Source: Cellulomonas sp. Leaf395
GTDB lineage: Bacteria > Actinomycetota > Actinomycetes > Actinomycetales > Cellulomonadaceae
Length of the DNA: 64,000 nucleotides
Direction of reading: 5' to 3'
NCBI RefSeq assembly: GCF_001424125.1
Contig: NZ_LMQI01000002.1
Coordinates: forward strand, 372,001 to 436,000
This document shows positions 16,522 to 24,516 of the stretch, one piece after another; positions within the stretch are counted from its first letter, which is position 1, and each line of letters begins with the position of its first letter. The notes beneath the pieces are model-generated. The model was given only the letters and a program-made list of their open reading frames with translations. It searched no databases and was not told the DNA's origin. The translations under genes and the position numbers were made by a program.

Positions 16522-17838
16522 GTGACTTCCTCCAGCGTGACCACTGCCGACCGTGCCGACGCCGCTCGGCGTTTTCGGACCGCCCTGTTCGTCGACTTCG
16601 ACAACGTGTACATCGGCCTGCAGCGCCTGGACCCCGTGGCCGCGGAGGCGTTCGCCACCAACCCGGCCCACTGGCTCAGCGAGCTGGAGTCCGGCACCGA
16701 CGCGGAGGGCGACTTCTCGCGGCGGTTCCTCATCCGCGCGTGCTACCTCAACCCGTCGCGGTTCTCGCAGTTCCGGCCCAACTTCACGCGCGCCGGCTTC
16801 CAGGTGGTCGACTGCCCGTCGCTGACGCAGCAGGGCAAGAGCAGCGCCGACATCAACCTCGTGCTCGACGCGGTCGACGCGCTGGCCGCGCCGACGCACT
16901 ACGAGGAGTTCGTCATCGTCTCCGCCGACGCCGACTTCACTCCCCTTGCCCTGCGCTGCCGGGCGGCCGACCGTCGGGTCACGATCATGACCGCGAGCCC
17001 GGCCGCCAGCGCGTACCGCGCGGTGGCCGACTCCGTCATCACCGCCGACGAGCTGGCGGACCTGGTGACGCACACCGCGTCGACGCTGCCGGTGGAGAAC
17101 GTGGTCGTCGAGCCCCCGGTCGTCGCCGAGCCTCCCGTCGTGACGGCCCCGCCCGCACGGGCCAAGAAGGCCGCGCAGGAGCCGGTCGCCGCCACACCCC
17201 CCGCGAGCACCGCGGCGCGCAAGGCGGTGCTCCAGCGGGTGCAGACCGCCGACCGCCCCGTGCCGCTGGGCACCATCGCGCAGCTGGCTCAGAAGACCGA
17301 GCCCTCCCTGCCGGAGTCGCGGTGGGCGGGTGCCGGTGGGTTCCTGCCCTGGCTGGCGAAGGTCGTCCCCGAGGTCGGTGTCTCGTCCCGTCCGCCGGGC
17401 TACGTCTGGGACCCCACGCGCTTCGGCGAGGCCGACCTGCCCGGCGCGGTCACGGACATGGCGCCGAGCGCGCTGCAGAACCAGGTGGTCGCGGTGACCG
17501 ACACCCCCGGCCTGAGCCAGTCCACCTACCGCGTCCTGCTCACGACCCTCGCCGCCGACCTCGCAGCCCAGCCGTTCGACCGTGCCGAGACCTCACGACG
17601 GGTGCGCGACGCGTGCCAGAAGGCGGGCGCCAAGATCGGCCTCTCGACCGTCAACTTCGTCATCGGCGGCATCATCTTCGCCGGGCTGCGTCTCACGTCC
17701 TCCGTCACGTCGCGCGACCTGGCGACGGCGTGGGCGGACAACGTCGTCGGACTGTGCCGGGGAGCGCGCATGCAGATGAGCGCCGGCGACGTCACGGCGA
17801 TCCGCGCCTGGGTCGGCGGCGGCCTGCTGGAGGGCTGA
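16522..17838 (+). CDS. NYN-domain protein with OST-HTH/LOTUS-like region
   Basis: A 438-residue protein. Residues about 14-180 are a NYN (PIN-like, LabA/DUF88) nuclease domain with acidic residues in ALFVDFDN, SSADINLVLDA and VSADADFTPLA. A proline-rich linker follows (about 185-225), then a likely OST-HTH/LOTUS domain (about 230-300, with GGFLPWLAK and PPGYVWDPTRF) and a C-terminal helical domain. Such proteins are putative RNA-processing enzymes; substrate unknown. GTG 16522 has GAAGAT 7 bases upstream and no Shine-Dalgarno. Confidence 0.85.
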   Translation: MTSSSVTTADRADAARRFRTALFVDFDNVYIGLQRLDPVAAEAFATNPAHWLSELESGTDAEGDFSRRFLIRACYLNPSRFSQFRPNFTRAGFQVVDCPSLTQQGKSSADINLVLDAVDALAAPTHYEEFVIVSADADFTPLALRCRAADRRVTIMTASPAASAYRAVADSVITADELADLVTHTASTLPVENVVVEPPVVAEPPVVTAPPARAKKAAQEPVAATPPASTAARKAVLQRVQTADRPVPLGTIAQLAQKTEPSLPESRWAGAGGFLPWLAKVVPEVGVSSRPPGYVWDPTRFGEADLPGAVTDMAPSALQNQVVAVTDTPGLSQSTYRVLLTTLAADLAAQPFDRAETSRRVRDACQKAGAKIGLSTVNFVIGGIIFAGLRLTSSVTSRDLATAWADNVVGLCRGARMQMSAGDVTAIRAWVGGGLLEG

Positions 17839-17841
17839 CCG

Positions 17842-18228
17842 CTACTGCTGCGGGACGCGGACCTCGACCAGCGACTCCAGCCCGGCGAAGTCGTCGATGG
17901 TGTACGTGAGCAGCGTGGCGTCGTGCGCCAGCGCGGTCGCAGCGATCATGAGGTCGAACGCGCGACGGCGTGGCTGCCTCCCGTGTGCGAGCACGGCCGC
18001 GGCGAGCTGTCCGTACGCTGCCGCGACCATCGCGTCCACCGGAAGAGGGTCGAACCGCCGCTCGACCGCCGTCAGACGCTGCAGCCGGAGAGCCCGGGCG
18101 GCGGCGTCGGGCGCGACAAGGACACCGAAGTGCAGCTCGGCCAGGCTGATCGCGCTGACGGCCAGCTCGGCGTCGCCGAAGTCGGCAGCGCCGCCCACGA
18201 GCACGCTGGTGTCGAGCAACGCCCTCAC
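17842..18228 (-). CDS. vapC: PIN-domain ribonuclease toxin (VapC-like)
   Basis: A 128-residue PIN toxin. Acidic residues of the active site are visible: Asp6 in LLDTSVLVG, Glu30 in ISLAELHFG and Asp92 in RAFDLMIAATA, followed by LLTYTIDDF. VapC toxins cleave tRNA or rRNA. Overlaps the antitoxin stop by 4 bp (ATGA), so the pair is coupled. Convergent with the NYN gene, 3 bp apart. Confidence 0.9.
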   Translation of the reverse strand: MRALLDTSVLVGGAADFGDAELAVSAISLAELHFGVLVAPDAAARALRLQRLTAVERRFDPLPVDAMVAAAYGQLAAAVLAHGRQPRRRAFDLMIAATALAHDATLLTYTIDDFAGLESLVEVRVPQQ

Positions 18229-18479
18229 GCGTGGCGCTCGAACGGGTCCGTGACCTGCTGGTCGAGCAGGTCACGCGTCGCCGCGAACGTGGGGTCGGCC
18301 GGCCTGGCCCAGATGTCGGCCACCTCGTCGTACCGACGCCAGGCACGTCGTGTTGCGGGGACGAGCATCGCGACGTCGCGTCCGCTGACCGTCACCGTCA
18401 GCCGCTCCCCGTCCTCGACGCGGCGCAGGACCTCGCTGGCGTGCTGGCGCAGCTCGCGGACACCGACGGAGTGGCTCAT
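18225..18479 (-). CDS. Phd/YefM-type antitoxin
   Basis: An 84-residue antitoxin with the Phd/YefM N-terminal DNA-binding fold (VGVRELRQHASEVLRRVEDGERLTVT, residues 5-30, given in pieces VGVRELRQHASEVL and RRVEDGERLTVT) and an unstructured C-terminus that would clamp the PIN toxin. ATG 18479 is preferred over GTG 18488 because TACGGT (minus, 18492-18487) is 8 bases upstream. A palindrome overlapping that -10 is the likely autorepression site. Confidence 0.88.
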   Translation of the reverse strand: MSHSVGVRELRQHASEVLRRVEDGERLTVTVSGRDVAMLVPATRRAWRRYDEVADIWARPADPTFAATRDLLDQQVTDPFERHA

Positions 18480-18489
18480 GAAAGCCACC

Positions 18490-18505
18490 GTAGCACTTGT
18501 GCTAC
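18490..18505 (-). promoter_or_regulatory. toxin-antitoxin operator palindrome
   Basis: Perfect 16-bp palindrome GTAGCACTTGTGCTAC. On the minus strand a TTGACC (-35) lies just upstream and a TACGGT (-10) overlaps its downstream edge, so a bound antitoxin would block the promoter. Confidence 0.7.
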
Positions 18506-18509
18506 ATGG

Positions 18510-19244
18510 TCAACGGTCGTAGTCGAAGCGCAGCCGCATGCGGTCGCCGCGGAAGACGATCGACGAGTACTCGAACGGCCGCGACAGCGCGTCGGAGATC
18601 ACGTCCTGCAGCTGGAGGGCCGGCTCGCCGCGGCGCATGCCCAGGTGCTTGGCGTCGGCAGACGTCACGGCGACGGCCTCGAGCTCCTCGTGCACGCGCT
18701 TCATCGGCAGGCCGTAGTGCTCCTCCAGGACGACGCACAGCTGGTTGGCGACGACGTCGTGCCCGTCGAGCCCGGGCGCCAGGCGGGCCGGCACGTAGGA
18801 GCGGTGCAGGCTGATCGGCTCGCCCTGGACGGAGCGGACGCGGACGATCACGTACGTCTCGTCACCCTCGCCGAGCGCGAGCCGCTCGAGAACCCCCGAC
18901 GATGGCGTCTCGAGCCCGACCGAGACCAGCCGCGTCGACGTCTCGTAGCCGAGGCCCTCGAGCTGCTCGCGCACGCCCCGGTAGGCCGGTGAGACCGCAT
19001 TGATCTTGGGCGTGGCGACGTAGGTGCCCTTGCCCGGCACGCGCACCAGCAGGCCGTCGCCGACGAGCTTGGTCAGCACGCCTCGCACGGTCATCCGGCT
19101 GAGCCCGTAGATCCGGTTGAGCTCGTTCTCGGACGGGATGCGCTGGCCGGGTAGCCACTCGCCGCTGGTGATCCGGGTGTGCAGGATCTGCTCGAGCTGC
19201 GCGTAGAGCGGCACCGCCGACTCTCGCTGCAGGACGTTCGTCAT
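18510..19244 (-). CDS. GntR family (HutC/DasR-type) transcriptional regulator
   Basis: A 244-residue regulator. The GntR winged helix is at residues 10-75 (LYAQLEQILHTRI, GQRIPSENELNRIYGLSRMTVRGVL) and the C-terminal UTRA ligand domain spans about 95-240 with the RVRSVQGEPISLHRSYVP motif. UTRA domains bind small metabolites, often sugar phosphates. It is divergent from an aldolase-HAD-DhaL-DhaK operon and probably controls it at the GTCTAGAC site between them. Confidence 0.9.
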   Translation of the reverse strand: MTNVLQRESAVPLYAQLEQILHTRITSGEWLPGQRIPSENELNRIYGLSRMTVRGVLTKLVGDGLLVRVPGKGTYVATPKINAVSPAYRGVREQLEGLGYETSTRLVSVGLETPSSGVLERLALGEGDETYVIVRVRSVQGEPISLHRSYVPARLAPGLDGHDVVANQLCVVLEEHYGLPMKRVHEELEAVAVTSADAKHLGMRRGEPALQLQDVISDALSRPFEYSSIVFRGDRMRLRFDYDR

Positions 19245-19288
19245 GGCTCCAGGGTTCCACGGATCGCGCGCGTCTGGTCGTGCATGAG

Positions 19289-19304
19289 TAGACCTGTCTA
19301 GACT
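19289..19304. promoter_or_regulatory. GntR operator and divergent promoter
   Basis: TAGACCTGTCTAGACT contains the perfect palindrome GTCTAGAC (19296-19303), the core of HutC/DasR-type sites, and the looser dyad TAGAC/GTCTA (19289-19300). TAGACT at 19299-19304 is a good -10 for the aldolase operon, so binding would repress it. Confidence 0.6.
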
Positions 19305-19365
19305 GCCGAGAGGTCGGGACGATGCGGTCCCGGTCGCGCTGGACCGCTCGCCGGGAGGGCTGGGC

Positions 19366-20226
19366 ATGATCTCGTCGACGCTGACGATGACGCGGACTGC
19401 TCGCGAGCGCGGGTACGCGGTCCCGGCGGTGAACATCCTCGACGACCTGTCCCTGCGCGCCGTGATCGCCGCGGCGGTGGCCGCGAGCTCCCCGATGATC
19501 ATCCAGATCTCCGTCAAGACCGTCCGCTCGATCGGCACCGACCTGATCACGACGATGTTCCGGCACGCAGCCGGCGACGTGGCCGTGCCCGTCGCGCTGC
19601 ACCTCGACCACTGCCCCGACCGGGCCGTCATCTCCGACGTCGTCCGGGCGGGCTGGTCGTCCGTGCTGTTCGACGCCTCGGACCGCGACCTGGAGACCGC
19701 CGAGCGGGAGACCGCCGAGGTGGTCTCAGAGGCGCACGCCGCGGGGGTCGACGTCGAGTCGGAGATCGAGAACATCATCGGCGTCGAGGACGGCGTTGGG
19801 TCGGACGTCTCGCTCCACTCCTACGACGTCGGCACCCTGGCGGCGGTCGCCCAGCGCACCGGGGTCGACCTGCTCGCCCCGCAGCTGGGCACCGCGCACG
19901 GCGAGTACACGGCGCAGCCGGTCCTGCTCCCGGAACGCGTGCGGGAGCTCGCGGCGCTGACCGACCGCCCGATCGTCCTGCACGGCGGCACGGGGTTGTC
20001 CGCCGAGGACTTCGCGACGTTCATCGCGGCGGGCGTGTCCAAGATCAACATCTCCACCGGCGTGAAGGTCGCCTACATGCGCTCGGCCGAGAAGCACCTG
20101 GCCGAGGCGCGGGCGACGAACAGGTGGGACCCGCCGTCGATGTTCCGGGACATCTCCGCCGCGGTGCAGGCCGCGATCGCGGTGCACATCGAGGAGTTCG
20201 GCGCGGCCGGGAGGGCGTCCTCGTGA
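19366..20226 (+). CDS. class II ketose-bisphosphate/ketose-phosphate aldolase
   Basis: A 286-residue Zn-dependent aldolase of the FBA/GatY/KbaY family that cleaves a ketose phosphate to DHAP and an aldehyde. Key residues: catalytic Asp81 and Zn-ligand His82 in LHLDHCPD, a second His in GTAHGEY (about 182) and a third in LHGGTGLS (about 207). ATG follows GGGAGGG. First gene of a coupled operon with a HAD phosphatase and DhaL/DhaK homologues, so the substrate is probably not fructose bisphosphate; exact sugar unknown. Confidence 0.85.
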   Translation: MISSTLTMTRTARERGYAVPAVNILDDLSLRAVIAAAVAASSPMIIQISVKTVRSIGTDLITTMFRHAAGDVAVPVALHLDHCPDRAVISDVVRAGWSSVLFDASDRDLETAERETAEVVSEAHAAGVDVESEIENIIGVEDGVGSDVSLHSYDVGTLAAVAQRTGVDLLAPQLGTAHGEYTAQPVLLPERVRELAALTDRPIVLHGGTGLSAEDFATFIAAGVSKINISTGVKVAYMRSAEKHLAEARATNRWDPPSMFRDISAAVQAAIAVHIEEFGAAGRASS

Positions 20227-21002
20227 GCCCCACGCTGATCTTCGACTGCGACGGCGTCCTCGCCGACACCGAGCGCGACGGGCACCTGCCCGCGTTCAAC
20301 CAGACGTTCGCCGAGGCCGGCCTGCCGATCCACTGGAGCGAGGAGGAGTACGGGCACCTGCTCGCGATCGGCGGGGGCAAGGAGCGCCTCGCGACCGTGT
20401 TCACGCCGCTGTTCGCCGAGACCGCGCACCTGCCCACCGACCCCGACGAGCAGCGCGACCTGATCGCGCGCTGGCACAAGGCGAAGACGGCGCACTACAC
20501 GGCGATGGTGGCCGACGGCGTCCTGCCCGGCCGTCCCGGCATCGAGCGGATCGTGGCGGAGGCGGCCGACGCCGGCTGGGGTCTGGCTGTCGCGTCGACG
20601 TCGGCCGAGGCATCCGTCCGGGCCGTGCTGGAGCACGCCGTCGGCGCCGACCTGGCTGCCCCGTTCACGGTGTTCGCCGGGGACGTCGTGCCCGCCAAGA
20701 AACCCGCCCCCGACATCTACCTGCTCGCGCTGCGGGAGCTCCGCGTCGGACCTCAGGACGTCGTCGTCGTCGAGGACAGCGCCAACGGTCTGCGCGCCGC
20801 GCTCGGTGCCGGGCTGCGAACGATCGTCACGGTGAGCAGCTACACGGCCGACGAGGACTTCACCGGCGCCTCCCTGGTCGTCAGCTCGCTCGGTGACCTG
20901 CCCGAGCACCCCGCCACCGTCCTGAGCAACCCCCACGACCTGGCCATCGACGGCCAGGTCGAGCTGTCACACGTCGAGCACCTCCTGCACACCACCCCCT
21001 AG
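20223..21002 (+). CDS. HAD-superfamily phosphatase/phosphomutase (CbbY-like)
   Basis: A 259-residue HAD subfamily IA enzyme. Motif I is FDCDGVLADTE (about 6-16), motif II ST in AVASTSAEAS (about 122), motif III Lys in VPAKKPAPDIY (about 157) and motif IV VVEDSANGLRAA (about 178). Resembles CbbY and GS1-like sugar phosphatases. GTG start overlaps the aldolase stop (GTGA). It may dephosphorylate or isomerise an intermediate of the same sugar pathway. Confidence 0.85.
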   Translation: MSPTLIFDCDGVLADTERDGHLPAFNQTFAEAGLPIHWSEEEYGHLLAIGGGKERLATVFTPLFAETAHLPTDPDEQRDLIARWHKAKTAHYTAMVADGVLPGRPGIERIVAEAADAGWGLAVASTSAEASVRAVLEHAVGADLAAPFTVFAGDVVPAKKPAPDIYLLALRELRVGPQDVVVVEDSANGLRAALGAGLRTIVTVSSYTADEDFTGASLVVSSLGDLPEHPATVLSNPHDLAIDGQVELSHVEHLLHTTP

Positions 21003-21017
21003 AAGAGAGCGACTGCC

Positions 21018-21638
21018 GTGTCCGATGCCCGTGTCGAGTCCGTCGTCCGCACCCTCACCGAGGGCTGCGTCGAGAACGAGAAGTACTTCGGGGACCTCGA
21101 CTCCGTGGTCGGCGACGGTGACTTCGGGTTCTCGCTGGCCCGCGGGTTCGAGAACGTGCTGGCCCAGTGGGACGCGTTCGACCGCTCCGACACGGGCACG
21201 TTCCTGCAGAAGGTCGCCGTCGTCATGTCGGGCCGGATCGGCGGCACGTCCGGGCCGATCTGGGGCACCGCGTTCCTGCGCGCGGCCGGTCAGGTCAAGG
21301 GCAAGCAGGAGATCACCGGCGACGACGTCGTCGCGATGCTGCGTGCCGCGATCGAGGGCATCAAGGCGCGCGGCGGTGCGGACCTCGGCGAGAAGACGCT
21401 GCTCGACGCGCTCGCGCCGATGACCGACACGATCGAGCGGGAGCTCGCGGCGGGGTCGGCACCCGCGGACATCGCGAAGGCCGCCGCCGTCAGCGCCCGG
21501 GAGGCCGCCGAGGCAACCCGGCCCATGCAGGCACGCCGCGGACGCGCCTCCTACACCGGCGAGCGCAGCATCGGGTCGCTCGACCCCGGTGCGGTCGCGG
21601 TCGCGGTGCTGGCCGAGCGCGTCGCCGACACCTGGTGA
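21018..21638 (+). CDS. dhaL: DhaL-type dihydroxyacetone/ketotetrose kinase subunit
   Basis: A 206-residue ADP/ATP-binding subunit of a Dha-type kinase. The Mg-nucleotide Asp residues are Asp28, Asp33 and Asp35 in GDLDSVVGDGDFG; the usual GDGDHG has Phe instead of His. GRIGGTSGPIWGTAF (about 76-90) binds phosphates. GTG start follows AGAAGAGAG. Pairs with the DhaK-like gene downstream. The Phe variant and the operon suggest a substrate such as erythrulose or another ketose rather than simple dihydroxyacetone; that is inference. Confidence 0.85.
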   Translation: MSDARVESVVRTLTEGCVENEKYFGDLDSVVGDGDFGFSLARGFENVLAQWDAFDRSDTGTFLQKVAVVMSGRIGGTSGPIWGTAFLRAAGQVKGKQEITGDDVVAMLRAAIEGIKARGGADLGEKTLLDALAPMTDTIERELAAGSAPADIAKAAAVSAREAAEATRPMQARRGRASYTGERSIGSLDPGAVAVAVLAERVADTW

Positions 21639-21705
21639 CACACACGTCCGCGCTCCGGGGGCGACGCGGCGACCGACCGATCACGACGATGTGGAGGAAC
21701 GACTG

Positions 21706-22701
21706 ATGAAGAAGTTCGTCAACGACCCGTTGAACTTCGTCCCCGAGATGCTCAAGGGCATCGCCCTGGCCAACCCCGACACCCTGCGCTACGTGCCCGA
21801 GTACAACCTGATCATGCGGGCCGACGCCCCCAGCCACGACAAGGTGTCGATCATCCAGGGCTCCGGCTCGGGCCACGAACCGGCGCACGTCATGGTCGTC
21901 GGCAAGGGGATGCTCGACGGTGCGTGTCCCGGTGACGTGTTCGCGGCACCGCCCATGGAGTACGTGCTGGAGACCGCGAAGCTGCTGGCATCCGACAAGG
22001 GCGTCCTGCTCCTGGTCAACAACTACACGGGCGACAAGATGGCGTTCGAGATGGCCGCCGAGCTGGCAGAGGCCGAGGGCCTGAACGTGCGGACGCTGTT
22101 CATCAACGACGACGTGGCGGTCAAGGACTCGACCTGGACGGTCGGTCGACGCGGCGTCGCGGGGAACTTCTTCGTCATGAAGGCCGTCGGCGCGGCCTCC
22201 GAGGCGGGAGCGTCGCTGGACGAGCTGGTGCGGATCGGCGAGAAGGTCAACTCCGTCACGCGGACCATGGGCATCGCCCTGACCCCCTGCACGCCGCCCG
22301 CCAAGGGCTCACCGCTGTTCGAGCTGGCCGACGACGAGATGGAGGTCGGCGTCGGCATCCACGGCGAGCCCGGCCGTCGCCGCGCGAAGCTGGTCAGCGC
22401 CGACGAGATCGTCGACGAGCTGCTCGGCGCGGTCGTCCCCGACCTGCCGTACTCCTCCGGCGACTCGGTGGCGCTGATGATCAACGGTCTCGGCGGCACC
22501 CCGATCAGCGAGCTCTACCTGCTGTACGGGCTAGCGCACGAGAAGCTCGCCGCACAGGGCATCACCGTGGGCCGCAGCTACGTGGGCGAGTACTGCACCT
22601 CGCTCGACATGGCCGGCGCGTCCCTCACGCTGGTCCAGCTGGACGACGAGATCACGGAGCTGCTGCTGGCCCCGGCAGAGATCGCCAACCGGGTGTTCTG
22701 A
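21706..22701 (+). CDS. dhaK: DhaK-type kinase substrate-binding subunit
   Basis: A 331-residue substrate subunit. The GSGSGHEPAH loop (His57) and the covalent-binding His219 in VGIHGEPG, which forms a hemiaminal with the carbonyl substrate, are both present. ATG follows GGAGGAAC. Last gene of the GntR-controlled operon and followed by a strong hairpin. Phosphate donor could be ATP or a PTS phosphoprotein; no DhaM-like gene is in the window, favouring ATP. Confidence 0.88.
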   Translation: MKKFVNDPLNFVPEMLKGIALANPDTLRYVPEYNLIMRADAPSHDKVSIIQGSGSGHEPAHVMVVGKGMLDGACPGDVFAAPPMEYVLETAKLLASDKGVLLLVNNYTGDKMAFEMAAELAEAEGLNVRTLFINDDVAVKDSTWTVGRRGVAGNFFVMKAVGAASEAGASLDELVRIGEKVNSVTRTMGIALTPCTPPAKGSPLFELADDEMEVGVGIHGEPGRRRAKLVSADEIVDELLGAVVPDLPYSSGDSVALMINGLGGTPISELYLLYGLAHEKLAAQGITVGRSYVGEYCTSLDMAGASLTLVQLDDEITELLLAPAEIANRVF

Positions 22702-22710
22702 GCCCGTGCC

Positions 22711-22746
22711 GCCACGCGCGGCGGCCCCTGACCCGCCGCGCGTGGC
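22711..22746. terminator. bidirectional hairpin between convergent genes
   Basis: Perfect 14-bp stem GCCACGCGCGGCGG (22711-22724) and its complement (22733-22746) around an 8-base loop, lying between the dhaK stop and the GH16-like stop. No U-tract, which is common in high-GC actinobacteria. Confidence 0.7.
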
Positions 22747-22783
22747 TCGCTCAGGTCCCGTCGCGCGACGTCCACGAGGTCCC

Positions 22784-23564
22784 TCAGCGGCGCTCGTAGC
22801 CCCGAAGGCTGTCGACGACGAGCTCGGGAACGGCGTCGGCGTCGTCACCGACGGACTTCTCAGGGAAGTCGAAGACCGCGAGCATCATCTGCATCGGGTA
22901 CGTCGGCGGGGCCGGACAGCGGCGCACCTCGGCGCCGTCGACGAGGAGGGTGACGTGATCGGCGGACCAGTCCACCGCGTACGTGTGGGGCTCCGCGATG
23001 TCGAGCGGCAGCCGGACCGCCTCGAAGTCCTCGACGACCGCCGGGTCGCGGAACGGGTGTAGTCCCATCCCCACGGCCGCCGACCCGGGCTGGACGGCAT
23101 CGCCGAACATCTCCGCGACGCAGATCTCCGCCGAACGCTCGGGCTGGTCCTCGAGCCCCACCATCCAGAACGCGACCATCGACCTCGGCGTCACCACGGC
23201 GCGCGCCCGCAGCTCGATGCGACCGCCCGACGGGGTCCACCCGTGGAACAGCTCCTGCGCCTCGCGCACCCGGAGGCCGTCGCGGTACGGCTGCTGACCC
23301 CGGGTGCTGCCGACCGGGCCGGAGAAGCTGCCGGACTGGATACCCGACACGCGCATCGGAGGCAGGTGGTCGTCGGCGCACCACAGTCCCTGGTCGGGCG
23401 GGATGCGCAGGTGCAACCACGAGTCGCGGAGCTCGTAGGACGCTGCCGTGGCTGCACGCGAGCTCCACGCCGGCAGGTAGTGCGGCAGCCACACGGCGCG
23501 GTCGAGGTCGAGGCCGTCGAAGTGGTCCTCGAAGGGCCGGCACCCATCCGTCGGGGTCGGTCAC
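22784..23564 (-). CDS. GH16-like (concanavalin fold) protein, 5' frameshift
   Basis: About 255 residues expected. The main frame encodes HFDGLDLDRAVWLPHYLPAW, LRIPPDQGLWCADDH, VSGIQSG and EICVAEMFGD, the uncharacterised GH16-like family with a jelly-roll fold. That frame lacks a start: reading back from FEDHF it meets TGA after about nine more codons. A good leaderless start (GTG 23564 after GAGACT 23576-23571) begins VTDPDG in another frame, and losing one base near 23535-23550 would join them. So either a real frameshift or a sequencing error. The longest legal ORF starts at GTG 23494. Confidence 0.65.
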
Positions 23565-23614
23565 GAACCCAGTCTCCGACAGCCTCGACCGGACGGCAGC
23601 CCTGCCGGGCACGG

Positions 23615-23853
23615 TCAGGGGAGGTGCTCGACCAGCTCGCCGAACGCCGAGTCCCAGCCGTCGTACACGGACTCGTCCCCGGGCAGCCCGCCGATGCCGT
23701 CCACGTGGAAGACCATGCGCGTCCGCTCACCGAGATCCTCGAGCGTCACGGTGACCACGGGCGCACCGTCCTGCGGGTCGCCCGGGTCCGCCCACGTGAA
23801 CACCAGCCGCTCCGGCTCCACGACCTCCCGGTAGACGCCGCCGGTGGGATAGG
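23615..23853 (-). pseudogene. C-terminal remnant of SRPBCC/AHSA1-domain protein
   Basis: About 78 codons encode YPTGGVYREVVEPERLVFTW, then GERTRMVFHVDGIGGLP and YDGWDSAFGELVEHLP, the C-terminal half of an AHSA1-type SRPBCC protein. The N-terminal half (about 60-70 residues) and any start codon are missing; the frame continues upstream only into the promoter of the divergent reductase gene. It looks like a deletion remnant. Confidence 0.7.
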
Positions 23854-23878
23854 TGCAAGCCGTTCTAGCGTGGGGCAC

Positions 23879-24490
23879 ATGGGAATCGTGCGGGTGAGCG
23901 CGTCGGTGTCGTTGGACGGGTTCAGTGCCGGACCCGACACGTCGGACGCGGCGCCGTTGGGCGTCGGCGGCGAGCGGCTGCACCGGTGGCTGTTCCCGGA
24001 CGGGGGCGGCAGTGCCGTCGCCGCGGACGGCACGACGCCCGCCGGTGCCGACGCCGCCGTGGCCGACGAGCAGCTCGCCCGCACCGGGGCCGTGGTGGTC
24101 GGGCGACGGACCTACGACATCGGCGTCGGACTGTGGGGCGACACCCCGTTCCCGGTGCCGACGTTCGTGGTGACGCACCGGGCGCACGATCCCCGACCGA
24201 TGCGGAGCGCCACCTTCACGTTCGTCACCGACGGCGTCGCGAGCGCCGTGGCGCAGGCCGTGGCAGCCGCCGGGGACCGGGACGTGCTCGTCATGGGCGG
24301 CGCCGACGTGAGCCGGCAGGCGCTGGCCGCCGGGCTGGTCGACGAGGTCGTGCTCAACCTGGTGCCCGTACTGCTGCACCGGGGCGAACGGCTGCTCGAC
24401 ATCGCCGGGGACCAGACCACCGAGCTGGTGCGCACGGGCCTCGTCGCGACGGACGAGGCGACGCACCTGACGTTCCGCGTCGTGCGGTGA
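23879..24490 (+). CDS. dihydrofolate reductase family (RibD C-terminal-like) protein
   Basis: A 203-residue cytoplasmic reductase-like protein with the RibD_C/DHFR fold: N-terminal VRVSASVSLDGFSAGPD (about 4-20), GAVVVGRRTYDIG (about 72) and DVLVMGGADVSRQALAAGLVDEV (about 137-159, in pieces). The real substrate is unknown; many such proteins are unassigned NADPH reductases. TAGCGT (23866-23871) lies 8 bases before the ATG, so the mRNA is probably leaderless. Confidence 0.85.
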   Translation: MGIVRVSASVSLDGFSAGPDTSDAAPLGVGGERLHRWLFPDGGGSAVAADGTTPAGADAAVADEQLARTGAVVVGRRTYDIGVGLWGDTPFPVPTFVVTHRAHDPRPMRSATFTFVTDGVASAVAQAVAAAGDRDVLVMGGADVSRQALAAGLVDEVVLNLVPVLLHRGERLLDIAGDQTTELVRTGLVATDEATHLTFRVVR

Positions 24491-24516
24491 GGCCCGGCGT
24501 GGGGGACGCTGGCCGT

